From Clostridiales bacterium (lineage in GTDB: Bacteria; Bacillota; Clostridia; Oscillospirales; Butyricicoccaceae), in the NCBI GenBank assembly GCA_019421385.1, contig JAHZFK010000003.1, positions 1 through 64,000 on the forward strand: a stretch of DNA of 64,000 bases, written 5' to 3'. The position numbers and the translations under genes are program-made. Positions 24,692-33,107 of the stretch are shown here, piece after piece; the stretch's first letter is position 1, and each line of letters begins with the position of its first letter. The notes beneath the pieces were generated by a model. It was not told the DNA's origin and searched no databases. It worked only from the letters and a program-made list of their open reading frames with translations.

Positions 24692-25762
24692 CTATTCCTG
24701 CGGGGGCGCTTGCTCGGCGCTTGCCGCATTTTCCGCGTTCTGCGGCTTATGGCGGCGGCGTCCGCCCCGGCGACGGCGGCGGCGCGGCGCACCTTCGGCA
24801 GGTGCAGCGCCTTCGGCGGGCTGCTCACCCTGCGCCTCTTCCGACATATCCTCGGCATCAGCCTGCTGCTTCTTTTGCTGCTTGGCGGCTTCCTGTTCCA
24901 TGCGGCGGCGCTCTTCGGCCATGGCAGCGGCGTTCTGCCGGTTGCGGCACGCACCCTTGACCACACAGCAATCCGTACACTGGAACTCGGTCAGCGAATG
25001 CTCCGGGCTGTCATCCAGCTGCACCTTGCAGGTGCCGCGCAGCATCTGGGTCGTGATGACCTTGCCGCGCCCTTCGGGCGTATCGACCACACTGCCCTGC
25101 TTGGGCGTCACCTTTTGCAGTTCCGCATAGGCTTCATGCTCGTATTTCAGGCAACACATCAGACGGCCGCACACACCCGAAATCTTCGCCGGATTGAGCG
25201 ACAAATTCTGATCCTTCGCCATATTGATCGAAACCGGGTGGAAATCCTCCAGATATGAGCAGCAGCACAGCTCGCGCCCGCAGGTGCCCAGTCCGCCGAT
25301 CATCTTCGCTTCATCGCGCACGCCGATCTGGCGCAGCTCGATGCGCGTGCGGAACACGCTGGCCAGATCCTTGACCAGCTCACGGAAGTCCACACGGCCG
25401 TCTGCGGTAAAGTAAAACAGCATTTTGTTCATGTCGAACGTGCATTCCGCTGTGACCAGATTCATTTCCAGCCCGCGCTCTTCGATCTTGCGCTTGCAGA
25501 TGATAAACGCCTCGTCCGCGCGCTTTTTGTTGCGCGCAAGCGTCTTTTTATCCGCGTCGGTCGCCACGCGCACCATGCGCTTGAGCGGCTGGACGACCGT
25601 CTGGTCGGGCACCTCTGTGTTGCCCTGCACGCACTGGCCGTATTCCAGTCCGCGCGTCGTTTCCACGATCACGTCCTCGCCCGCGGACACCGGCGTGCCC
25701 TGCGGGTCGAAATAATACATTTTTCCGCCCGCTTTGAAGCGGACACCAATTATCGTTGTCAA
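24692..25762 (-). CDS. ricT: RicT (YaaT) PSP1-domain protein, 356 aa
   Basis: It starts with TTG at 25762, 8 bp after AGGAGG. The PSP1 domain spans about 50-180. The iron-sulfur cysteine cluster CGRELCCCSYLEDF and GVCGRLMCCLKYE is intact. In B. subtilis RicT forms the RicAFT (Y-) complex, which carries Fe-S clusters and directs RNase Y cleavage, affecting sporulation and biofilm. The C-terminal 90 residues are a low-complexity charged tail with an Arg block (RRRRRRGGRRRH), longer than in Bacillus and possibly RNA-binding. It follows holB closely. Confidence 0.95.
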   Translation of the reverse strand: MTTIIGVRFKAGGKMYYFDPQGTPVSAGEDVIVETTRGLEYGQCVQGNTEVPDQTVVQPLKRMVRVATDADKKTLARNKKRADEAFIICKRKIEERGLEMNLVTAECTFDMNKMLFYFTADGRVDFRELVKDLASVFRTRIELRQIGVRDEAKMIGGLGTCGRELCCCSYLEDFHPVSINMAKDQNLSLNPAKISGVCGRLMCCLKYEHEAYAELQKVTPKQGSVVDTPEGRGKVITTQMLRGTCKVQLDDSPEHSLTEFQCTDCCVVKGACRNRQNAAAMAEERRRMEQEAAKQQKKQQADAEDMSEEAQGEQPAEGAAPAEGAPRRRRRRGGRRRHKPQNAENAASAEQAPPQE

Positions 25763-25779
25763 AAACTGATCCTCCTATA

Positions 25780-26658
25780 TTATAAAAAGCAGATGCGGTA
25801 GGCATCGCTTGTCAGCGCGTTTGTCACTGCCGCGGCCGCCGCATTGCGGGAAACGCGGTCGGTCAGCACGCTCAAAAAATCATACAGCTCCAGCAGCCGG
25901 TCGGCGCTCACGGTGCTTGCCAGCGCCTGCGTCTGCTTGCGCAGCGCCGCCGCGACCGGTGGCTGCGGCAGCCCCTTTGCGGCAAAAATTGCGTCGCGTA
26001 GCGCGCTTTGCAGCACGCCGATCACACCCAGCAGCGCACGGCGCGGCGTTTTTTCCAGCGCGAGCGCGGCGAGCATCATCCGATCCTCACGGCGCTGGGC
26101 GATCGCCTCCAGATAGGGCGCAAGGAGCGCGGCGGCTTCGCCGTCTCCGTCCGCTTCCTCCTGCGGGACGAGCGCGAATTTGGTGCAGCGCGAACGGACG
26201 GTCTGCAATAACGTATCCGGCTGCTCCGCGGTCAGCACGAAAAAGGCGTAAGACGGCGGCTCTTCCAGCTCCTTGAGCAGCGCGTTCTGCGCCATGGAGT
26301 TGAGGTTCTGCGCATGTCGGATGACGGTCACGCGGCGTTCGCCGTCGTTCGGGATAATGGCGTTTTCGGCCTTGATGCGGCGCGCCAGATCGACCTTTAA
26401 CTCGTTTTCCCCTTCGTCGATCAGGGTCAGATCGGGGTGCACACCCTCGCTGACCTTGCGGCAGGAAAGGCATGTCCCGCACGGGCGCGATCCTGCGCTT
26501 TCGCACAGGATGCCTGCGGCCAGAGTGTCCGACCATGCCGCCAGCGCCGCGGAATCGTCCCCCGAAAGCAAAACAGCCTGCGGAAAACGGTCGGCCAGCG
26601 CCTTTTGCAGCGCGCTTTTGAGCGCCGCATTGCCCGGCAGCGCGTCAAATGAGATCAC
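25780..26658 (-). CDS. holB: DNA polymerase III delta' subunit, 292 aa
   Basis: It starts with GTG at 26658, overlapping the darA stop (GTGA). AAA+ fold: LLSGDDSAAL replaces a true Walker A, as expected for the non-hydrolysing delta'. The four-Cys zinc module is CESAGSRPCGTCLSC. IRHAQNLNSMAQNALLKELEEPP is the sensor/SRC-like region. It is a clamp-loader subunit. The position between darA and ricT matches the conserved Firmicutes order. Confidence 0.92.
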   Translation of the reverse strand: MISFDALPGNAALKSALQKALADRFPQAVLLSGDDSAALAAWSDTLAAGILCESAGSRPCGTCLSCRKVSEGVHPDLTLIDEGENELKVDLARRIKAENAIIPNDGERRVTVIRHAQNLNSMAQNALLKELEEPPSYAFFVLTAEQPDTLLQTVRSRCTKFALVPQEEADGDGEAAALLAPYLEAIAQRREDRMMLAALALEKTPRRALLGVIGVLQSALRDAIFAAKGLPQPPVAAALRKQTQALASTVSADRLLELYDFLSVLTDRVSRNAAAAAVTNALTSDAYRICFL

Positions 26659-26978
26659 AGCTTTTCAAAGCGCTCGACGTTCAAAACGAACACGGTCGCG
26701 CCGCCGACCTCGACCTGCACGGGCGTGGACGGGAAAAAGCCCATACCCAGTTCAGCTGTGGTCGGGATGATCTGCTTGCGCGAGGAAGAATGCTCGCGGA
26801 TGATATCGAAGCATTCGTCCAGCTTGGATTCATCCAGACCGATCAGAACCGTCACGTTGCCGGCCTTGAGAAAACCGCCGGTGGTTGCCAGCTTGGTGAT
26901 CTGGAAGCCGGCCTTCATCAGATTATTGTTTACGTCCTGAGCATCATCATAATTGATGATCGCAAGTACCATTTTCAT
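26655..26978 (-). CDS. darA: Cyclic-di-AMP receptor DarA (PstA, PII-like), 107 aa
   Basis: It opens MKMVLAIINYDDAQDVNNNL and contains FQITKLATTGGFLKAGNVTVLIG (split in the family at the T-loop) and GMGFFPSTPVQVEVGGATV. Length and the single PII-like domain match DarA/PstA/YaaQ. It binds c-di-AMP in the cytoplasm; its output is still unclear in the family. AAAGGAGGAA precedes the ATG. The 4-bp overlap couples it to holB. Confidence 0.95.
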   Translation of the reverse strand: MKMVLAIINYDDAQDVNNNLMKAGFQITKLATTGGFLKAGNVTVLIGLDESKLDECFDIIREHSSSRKQIIPTTAELGMGFFPSTPVQVEVGGATVFVLNVERFEKL

Positions 26979-27003
26979 GGGAAAATTCCTCCTTTGAGGT
27001 AAA

Positions 27004-28443
27004 TCAGCCGATTACAACCGTAATCTCGCCGATTTCATTGTACCATCTTTCGCGGATAAGTTCAATGTGCGCGCGGGTAATTTTCTCCCCAGGCCACAGC
27101 AGCGGCACGCCCGGCGGATAGGGTGTGACCGGACGGGCGCACACCAGCCCTTCGGCGGCAGCCGGTTCGACGCGCCCGGTCTTGGCAAACCATGCGTCAC
27201 GCACGGACAGCACCCGCTCGGCCGGCGGGAAGGGGAGACAGGCAGACGGCAGCAGCGCTTCATGACGGCGGCGCGAAATGCGGCGCAGCCCGCGCCGCAG
27301 CCGGTACACCGCCGTGCCGGAATCCGCACAGGTCAGGATAAACACCACGTTGCGGTCGTCCGCCATCTCGCAGGCGACCCCGCATTCGCTCCACAGCATG
27401 TCGGCCAGCCGGTGACCGGTCACATCCGTACCCGCGGTGCACACGGTCAGGCGGCAGGGGTCAAGCGCGGGGTAGTCGTCCATCGTCAGCGGCGTAAAGC
27501 CCGTGCGGCGCAGCACATATTCCCGCAATTCCCCGCAGGTTTCGGCGGCGCGACGATAGGCGGCGCGCCCCGGCCCCTCGGTATAAGCGCGGGCAAGGTC
27601 GATGGATGCCATAATGGGGTAGGAGGGGCTGGACGTGCCGAACAGGGCGGTATTTTCGCGCAGCGCACGCTTGTCCACACCCGAACTGCTCAAAACCACC
27701 GCGCCCTGTCCCAGACAGGGAAGCGTTTTGTGGATGGACAGCACCGCAAGATCCGCGCCCTCGGCGACCGGGGTCGGCAAGCCGACGGCAGGGAAGTGTG
27801 CACCATGCGCCGCATCCACCAGCAGCAGCTTGCCGTAGGCGCGGCACAAGTCGGCAAACGCTGGGATCGCGCGGCGCACACCATAATAAGTGGGGGAGGT
27901 GAGCAGCACCGCGCGGATCTCCGGATGGTCGATCAGCTGCTGCTCGGCATCCCCGGGCGCGAGCGCGCCCGAAATACCGAACGGCTCCAGCACTGGCGCG
28001 GAAATAAAGTAAGGCGTGATATCGAGCAGCGCGCAGGCATGGCAGACCGATTTGTGGCATTCGCGGTCGAGCAGCACCGCGCCGCCGCGCCCGACCGCGG
28101 TCGCCAGCATGGACAGGATGCCCTGTGTCGAGCCTCCGGTCAGGAAAAAACAGTCGGACGCGCCGAAATACCGTGCCGCAGCGACCTCCGCATCGCGGAT
28201 CGGGCCATCGCCCAGATACAGATTGCCCGTGCCGTAGGTTTCGGTGAAGTCAATTGAAAAAACCTCGGAAAAACTGTTGAACAGCGGCTCGCCCTTGTGT
28301 CCGGGCATATGAAAGCGCGCGGAATCGCCGGTCGCAAGCAATTGCAGCGCGTGAAACAGCGGCGCATTGGTGAACGGCAGCAGACGGTTGATCTGCCGGT
28401 GGCTGAGCTGGGTGCGCTGGTTCGGCTGGCGGCGCCGGAACAT
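27004..28443 (-). CDS. Orn/Lys/Arg decarboxylase family protein (YaaO-like), 479 aa
   Basis: The start at 28443 (MFRRRQPNQRTQLS) has GAAAGGAGAGG upstream. Fold-type I PLP enzyme: FHMPGHKGEPLF at the front, FLTGGSTQGIL for the cofactor phosphate, LLVDAAHGAHF for the pyridine aspartate, and SIHKTLPCLGQGAV with the Schiff-base lysine. Length matches the short YaaO/arginine-decarboxylase branch without the wing domain. The substrate (Arg, Lys or Orn) cannot be read. It heads the darA-holB-ricT block, as in Bacillus, but tmk is missing from the usual order. Confidence 0.88.
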   Translation of the reverse strand: MFRRRQPNQRTQLSHRQINRLLPFTNAPLFHALQLLATGDSARFHMPGHKGEPLFNSFSEVFSIDFTETYGTGNLYLGDGPIRDAEVAAARYFGASDCFFLTGGSTQGILSMLATAVGRGGAVLLDRECHKSVCHACALLDITPYFISAPVLEPFGISGALAPGDAEQQLIDHPEIRAVLLTSPTYYGVRRAIPAFADLCRAYGKLLLVDAAHGAHFPAVGLPTPVAEGADLAVLSIHKTLPCLGQGAVVLSSSGVDKRALRENTALFGTSSPSYPIMASIDLARAYTEGPGRAAYRRAAETCGELREYVLRRTGFTPLTMDDYPALDPCRLTVCTAGTDVTGHRLADMLWSECGVACEMADDRNVVFILTCADSGTAVYRLRRGLRRISRRRHEALLPSACLPFPPAERVLSVRDAWFAKTGRVEPAAAEGLVCARPVTPYPPGVPLLWPGEKITRAHIELIRERWYNEIGEITVVIG

Positions 28444-28732
28444 GGCCGTCCTCTCCTTTCGTATCGCCTGTTTCTCCACAATCCTGTGCAAAAACAGGCG
28501 GTATTCCTTTCTCATTTCTGCCTTAGTATACCATATCCGCACGAGCGCTTGCAATCGGATGCGCTTTCAGCAATGCTGCGATATCTGTCCATAATGTGCA
28601 GACATTCGTCTTTTTGCGGTGGAATTTTGGTTTAATTTCCCGTAGTAAAACCCTAATGCTTATATTATAATGAATATTGCATTCCTATACGGAATAGCAC
28701 GCTGATTTATTGAAAGGCAGGTTACTATCACT

Positions 28733-29824
28733 ATGGCTGACAATCGTATCTACAACTTTTCCGCAGGCCCCTCTATGCTTCCGGTTCCCGTGCTCGAGCG
28801 CTGTGCATCCGAAATGCTGAACTACAAGGGCTCAGGCATGTCTGTCATGGAGATGAGTCACCGATCTAAGGTATATGACGGCATCATCAAGGAGACCGAG
28901 GCTGCGCTGCGCCGTGTGCTTTCCATTCCGGAGAATTACAAGGTCCTGTTCCTGCAGGGCGGCGCGACGACCCAGTTCGCGGCGATCCCGATGAACCTGA
29001 TGAAGACCGGCAAGGCGGATTACGCCATCACCGGCAACTTTGCAAACAATGCATATAAGGAAGCAGTCAAGTTCGGCGACATTCATGTTGCGTTCTCTTC
29101 CAAGGAGGGCGGCTTCGACCGCGTTCCGACGCAGGGCGAGCTGGATATCCGTCCGGACGCGGACTACTTCTACATCTGCGCGAACAACACCATCTACGGC
29201 ACCGAGTACCAGTACGACCCCGAGACCCCGGCAGGCGTGCCGCTGGTGGCTGACATGTCCTCGAACATCCTCTCCAAGCCGGTTGACGTTTCCAAATATG
29301 GCGTGATCTACGCGGGCGCGCAGAAGAACATGGGCCCCGCGGGCGTTACGGTCGTGATCGTGCGCGAGGATCTGTTGGGCAACTACCCGCTCGACAAGTA
29401 CCCGGTCATGCTCGACTGGAAGACCATGGCCGACAAGAAATCCATGTACAACACGCCCCCCACGTACGGCATCTATGTGCTGGGCCTTGTGCTCGAGTGG
29501 GTCGAGCAGATGGGCGGCGTGAAGGCCATGCAGGAGCGCGCTGCAAAGCGTTCCGGCCTGCTGTATGACTACCTCGACAGCCAGGACTTCTACAAGTCGG
29601 TTGCCGAAAAGGCGTCCCGCAGCCACATGAACGTCACCTTCCGCACCGGAAACGACGAGCTGGACGCGAAGTTCGCCAAGGAGTCCGCAGCGGCCGGCAT
29701 GAGCAACCTCAAGGGCCACCGTTCGGTCGGCGGTATGCGCGCATCCATCTACAACGCGATGCCGATCGAGGGCGTAGAGTACCTGATCGACTTCATGAAG
29801 AAGTTCGCGGCGGAAAACGCATAA
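28733..29824 (+). CDS. serC: Phosphoserine aminotransferase SerC, 363 aa
   Basis: It starts NFSAGPSMLPVPVLE after MADNRIY and ends at a usual SerC length. The PLP site is YAGAQKNMGPAGVTVV with the Schiff-base lysine; GGATTQFAAIPMNL binds cofactor phosphate and HRSVGGMRASIYNAMP is the C-terminal substrate region. It converts 3-phosphohydroxypyruvate and glutamate to phosphoserine and 2-oxoglutarate in serine synthesis. serA follows 73 bp downstream. Confidence 0.97.
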   Translation: MADNRIYNFSAGPSMLPVPVLERCASEMLNYKGSGMSVMEMSHRSKVYDGIIKETEAALRRVLSIPENYKVLFLQGGATTQFAAIPMNLMKTGKADYAITGNFANNAYKEAVKFGDIHVAFSSKEGGFDRVPTQGELDIRPDADYFYICANNTIYGTEYQYDPETPAGVPLVADMSSNILSKPVDVSKYGVIYAGAQKNMGPAGVTVVIVREDLLGNYPLDKYPVMLDWKTMADKKSMYNTPPTYGIYVLGLVLEWVEQMGGVKAMQERAAKRSGLLYDYLDSQDFYKSVAEKASRSHMNVTFRTGNDELDAKFAKESAAAGMSNLKGHRSVGGMRASIYNAMPIEGVEYLIDFMKKFAAENA

Positions 29825-29833
29825 ACAGTTATA

Positions 29834-29870
29834 GGGGGTATCCAATACCCCCTTCGCTCTTTCCGAGCGA
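29834..29870 (+). other. Two small hairpins between serC and serA
   Basis: GGGGGTAT / ATACCCCC (29834-29852, loop CCA) and TCGCTC / GAGCGA (29854-29870) are back to back, without a T-run. They are more likely an mRNA processing or stability element within the operon than a full terminator. Confidence 0.45.
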
Positions 29871-29897
29871 AAACACAAGATAAGAGGAGTGCTTCCC

Positions 29898-31049
29898 ATG
29901 TATAATGTAAAGCTTTATAATAAAATTTCCAAGGTTGGTCTGGAAAAGCTCGACCCCGCCAAATACACCTGCTCGGAGGATTTTACCGACTATGACGCTG
30001 TCCTTGTCCGTTCGGCCAAGCTGCACGACGTCGAATTCCCGAAGAACCTCAAGTGCATCGCCCGTGCAGGCGCAGGCGTAAACAACATCCCGCTCGACCG
30101 CTGCGCACAGGAAGGCATCGTTGTATTCAACACGCCGGGCGCGAATGCCAACGCCGTTAAGGAGCTGGTGGTCTGCGCGCTGATGCTCGCTTCCCGCAAG
30201 ATCGTACAGGGTGCCAACTGGGTGCAGTCCCTCGCGGGCACGCCGGACATCGGCCCGGCGGCTGAAAAGGGCAAGGCAACCTATGCCGGTCCGGAGATCT
30301 CCGGCAAGAAGCTGGGCGTTATCGGTCTGGGCGCGATCGGCGTCAAGGTCGCAAACGCTGCGGTTGGTCTGGATATGGAAGTCTGGGGCTATGACCCGTA
30401 CCTGTCGGTCGACGGCGCGCTCAGCCTGTCCCGTTCGGTCAAGCACGTTACCGAACTCGATCAGATTTTCGCAAACTGCGACTATATCACCATCCATGTC
30501 CCGCTGACCCCGGAAACCAAAAACACCATCTGCGAGGAGTCCATCGCAAAGATGAAGGACGGCGTGCGCGTGATCAACCTCGCCCGCGGCGAACTGGTCG
30601 ACACCAAGGCCATGGCTGCGGCGCTCGAGAGCGGCAAGGTTGCGGCGTATGTGTCCGACTTTGCTTCCGACGAAATTCTTGCACAGCCCAACGCGATCAC
30701 CCTGCCGCACCTCGGCGCATCCACGCCGGAGAGCGAGGACAACTGCGCACAGATGGCGGTCAAGGAGATCGCAGATTACCTCGAAACCGGCACCATCCGC
30801 AACTCGGTCAACTTCCCGAACCTCAAGGTGCCCTATGAGGGCGGCTACCGCATCTGCATGATCCACAAGAACATTCCGAACATGATCGCCTCGATCACCG
30901 GCGCGGTGCGCTGCAACATCGAGAACATGGGCAACCGCTCCAAGGGCGACTTTGCCTACACGATCGTTGATACCGCTGAAGCGCCGACCGAGGCAAACCT
31001 CGACGAGCTGCGCGCAATCGACGGCATGATTTCTGTCCGCGCCCTCTGA
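29898..31049 (+). CDS. serA: D-3-phosphoglycerate dehydrogenase SerA, 383 aa
   Basis: The start at 29898 follows AGAGGAGTG. The NAD-binding GLGAIGVKVANAAVGLDMEVWGYDP motif lies near residue 145 (quoted in two halves by family: GLGAIG and YDP). Catalytic residues appear in VINLARGELVD (Arg), the Glu region and LPHLGASTPES (His). A C-terminal ACT-like domain (about 320-383; IPNMIASITGAVRCNIENM) suggests serine feedback. It catalyses the first step of serine biosynthesis and is coexpressed with serC. Confidence 0.96.
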   Translation: MYNVKLYNKISKVGLEKLDPAKYTCSEDFTDYDAVLVRSAKLHDVEFPKNLKCIARAGAGVNNIPLDRCAQEGIVVFNTPGANANAVKELVVCALMLASRKIVQGANWVQSLAGTPDIGPAAEKGKATYAGPEISGKKLGVIGLGAIGVKVANAAVGLDMEVWGYDPYLSVDGALSLSRSVKHVTELDQIFANCDYITIHVPLTPETKNTICEESIAKMKDGVRVINLARGELVDTKAMAAALESGKVAAYVSDFASDEILAQPNAITLPHLGASTPESEDNCAQMAVKEIADYLETGTIRNSVNFPNLKVPYEGGYRICMIHKNIPNMIASITGAVRCNIENMGNRSKGDFAYTIVDTAEAPTEANLDELRAIDGMISVRAL

Positions 31050-31062
31050 TCCCTGTATATGA

Positions 31063-31097
31063 AAAAATGCCTTCCGCTTTAAGCGGAAGGCATTTTT
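31063..31097. terminator. Bidirectional terminator after serA
   Basis: AAAAATGCCTTCCGCTT and AAGCGGAAGGCATTTTT form a 17-bp perfect inverted repeat between convergent genes. Confidence 0.9.
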
Positions 31098-31106
31098 GTT
31101 TGTCGA

Positions 31107-32183
31107 TCAGTCGTAGATAGACTCTACATCCCAGTCGGTGATGGTTCCGGAAGAAGCATCAATAGTGAATTCATATTCCATGCTGTTATAGATGATCTTG
31201 CCCTCGTATTCCAGACGGCCGTCATCGCGGTCCAGCTTGAATTCATAGATGTTAGCCGTGCTTGCGCCGGGTACCTTGTTCAGCGCGATTTCCTTGGCGC
31301 GCGCCTCGGTGATGGTCGCCGTCTGGCTGCCGCTATTGCCGCCGGTCGAAGGTGCATAGCCCTCGGCGTCATAGTCATAGCTCAGAATCTTACCGGTGGA
31401 AGCGTCAATCTCATAATCGTATTCCAGATAGCTCGTGCCGGAACGGTAGATGAATTCGATCTCATAAACCGTTTTGCCGTTCTCCCAATCGGACTTTGCC
31501 TTGACGAAGGTCACTTGGCTCGCGGTCTTGCCCGCGTGATCGAGCGCGATCTGCTTGGCCTTATCGAGCGTTACCGAACCGGTATTGCCCGTATTGCCGC
31601 CGGTGTTGCCGGAGGGGTTGTTCGTGTCAAAATCGGTCACACCGCCGCCCGTGGTATTGCCGGAGAGCAGCACGGTCTGGGTTGCGCCGTCCCACGAAAC
31701 GTTCTTGCCCATGATCTCGCCAATCGCGCGGATCGGCAGGTAAATCGAGCCGTTATACAGCGCAGGGTCGACTTTCTGGCCGTTTGCGTTATAGAACGTG
31801 CGCGCCGTGCCGTCGATCACGATGGTGATGCCCGGTTCAATATCCATCCGGATATCCTGCGTCACTGCGTTTTTGTCCGGAGTGCCGGTTGCGTCCGGGG
31901 TGACACGCGCGCCGCCGATGGTGGCGGTGTTGGTCGTGCCGTCCCAGTTGACGTTCTTATCCATCAGCTCACCGATCGAGCGGATCGGTACATAGGTCGT
32001 GCCCGCGTAGCTGATCGGGTGCACTTCCTGTCCCTGCACATTGTAGAAAATGCGCTCTGCACCGTCAATCTTGACCGTGATATCCGGGCTCAGTTCCGCC
32101 GTTACCGTGTAGGAGCCGTTCGCCGCTCCCGCCGCGCCGCACAGCAGTGCAGCCAGTGCCATCGTGCAAACCAGTTTTTTCAT
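31107..32183 (-). CDS. Secreted stalk-domain (Cu-amine-oxidase-N-like) and PepSY protein, 358 aa
   Basis: A signal peptide (MKKLVCTMALAALLCGAAG) is followed by two copies of the stalk domain pair (about 30-90 and 115-175). Each pair has an IDG-x-R-x-FYN strand, a Y-VPIR-IGE/YLPIRAIGE strand and NWDG/SWDG. A Gly/Asn/Thr linker (NTGGNTGNTG) leads to two PepSY domains (about 205-270 and 290-358) with the DYEIDASTGKILSYD repeat. PepSY domains are thought to inhibit or bind proteases. It is paired with another PepSY protein and a two-component system. Confidence 0.88.
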   Translation of the reverse strand: MKKLVCTMALAALLCGAAGAANGSYTVTAELSPDITVKIDGAERIFYNVQGQEVHPISYAGTTYVPIRSIGELMDKNVNWDGTTNTATIGGARVTPDATGTPDKNAVTQDIRMDIEPGITIVIDGTARTFYNANGQKVDPALYNGSIYLPIRAIGEIMGKNVSWDGATQTVLLSGNTTGGGVTDFDTNNPSGNTGGNTGNTGSVTLDKAKQIALDHAGKTASQVTFVKAKSDWENGKTVYEIEFIYRSGTSYLEYDYEIDASTGKILSYDYDAEGYAPSTGGNSGSQTATITEARAKEIALNKVPGASTANIYEFKLDRDDGRLEYEGKIIYNSMEYEFTIDASSGTITDWDVESIYD

Positions 32184-32207
32184 TTTGTCTTCCTCCTTTT
32201 ATTATTG

Positions 32208-33017
32208 TCAATCAAATACGGATTCCGCATCCCATTCTTGAATGGCGCCGCTGTATGCGTCGATCTCGAAATCGTATTCCATTCCTTCATAAATGATTTT
32301 GCCCTCGTATCTCAGCTTGCCGTCATCACGATCCAGATTCATGCGAATGTCGTTTTCGGTCGCGCCCGGTACTTTCGCCAGTGCAATGGCGCGAATGTCC
32401 GCTTCGCTCATGGTCTTATCCGAAGTGGAACCCGTGTTCTGCTGCGACGGGTTGTAGTTTTCCGCGTCGTAATCGTAGCTGCGGATCTCACCGGTCGCGG
32501 CGTCGATCTCATAATCGTATTCCGAAGCAGTTGCGGCGACGTAAAATTCCACATCGTATACCTGAACGCCGTCATCACGATCCAGCTTGGCCATCAGGAA
32601 GCTCGTATCGCTCTCGCTCACGCCCGCATGGTCGAGCGCGATCTGCTTGGCCTTCGCTTCATCGACTGCACCTGTCTGGGTCGTGGCGCTCGCGGTATTC
32701 GTGCCGTCCGTCTGCGCCGCGCCGCTGTTCGATTCGATCACCGCGCCGGTCATCGCGTCGATCGCGTAGCGGTAATCCATACCGTCCGCGGTGAAATCCA
32801 CCTCATAATACACGATGCCGTCCTTTTCATCGAGCGAAGCCGTCGTAAAGGTTGCGTTTGCGGCATCGACCTGTGCGGCGGTGACTGCCATATTCTTGGC
32901 TGCATCCTCACCGATATATCCCATCTGCGCACTGCTTTTCTGCGTGGACTGACCGCATCCTGCCAACGCAGCGGCCAACATCGCCGCAGCGGTAAACATC
33001 AAAAACTGTTTTTTCAT
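32208..33017 (-). CDS. PepSY-repeat lipoprotein, 269 aa
   Basis: The start at 33017 (MKKQFLMFTAAAMLAAALAGC) ends in a lipobox, so it is membrane anchored outside the cell. Three PepSY modules follow (about 38-95, 115-180 and 205-269). Each ends in a Y-DID/A-TG-style strand such as YDYEIDAATGEIRSYDYD. AAGGTGTG lies upstream. The last module is very similar to that of the neighbouring 31107 protein, suggesting local duplication. Probably an envelope-stress or protease-linked sensor partner of the adjacent kinase. Confidence 0.88.
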   Translation of the reverse strand: MKKQFLMFTAAAMLAAALAGCGQSTQKSSAQMGYIGEDAAKNMAVTAAQVDAANATFTTASLDEKDGIVYYEVDFTADGMDYRYAIDAMTGAVIESNSGAAQTDGTNTASATTQTGAVDEAKAKQIALDHAGVSESDTSFLMAKLDRDDGVQVYDVEFYVAATASEYDYEIDAATGEIRSYDYDAENYNPSQQNTGSTSDKTMSEADIRAIALAKVPGATENDIRMNLDRDDGKLRYEGKIIYEGMEYDFEIDAYSGAIQEWDAESVFD

Positions 33018-33107
33018 GTTGCTCACACCTTTCGTTTGAGTTCATATACAGGATACCAGCCCAATATTAAAAAACCATTAAAAAAGTAAATTTTCAAAAA
33101 ATAATTT

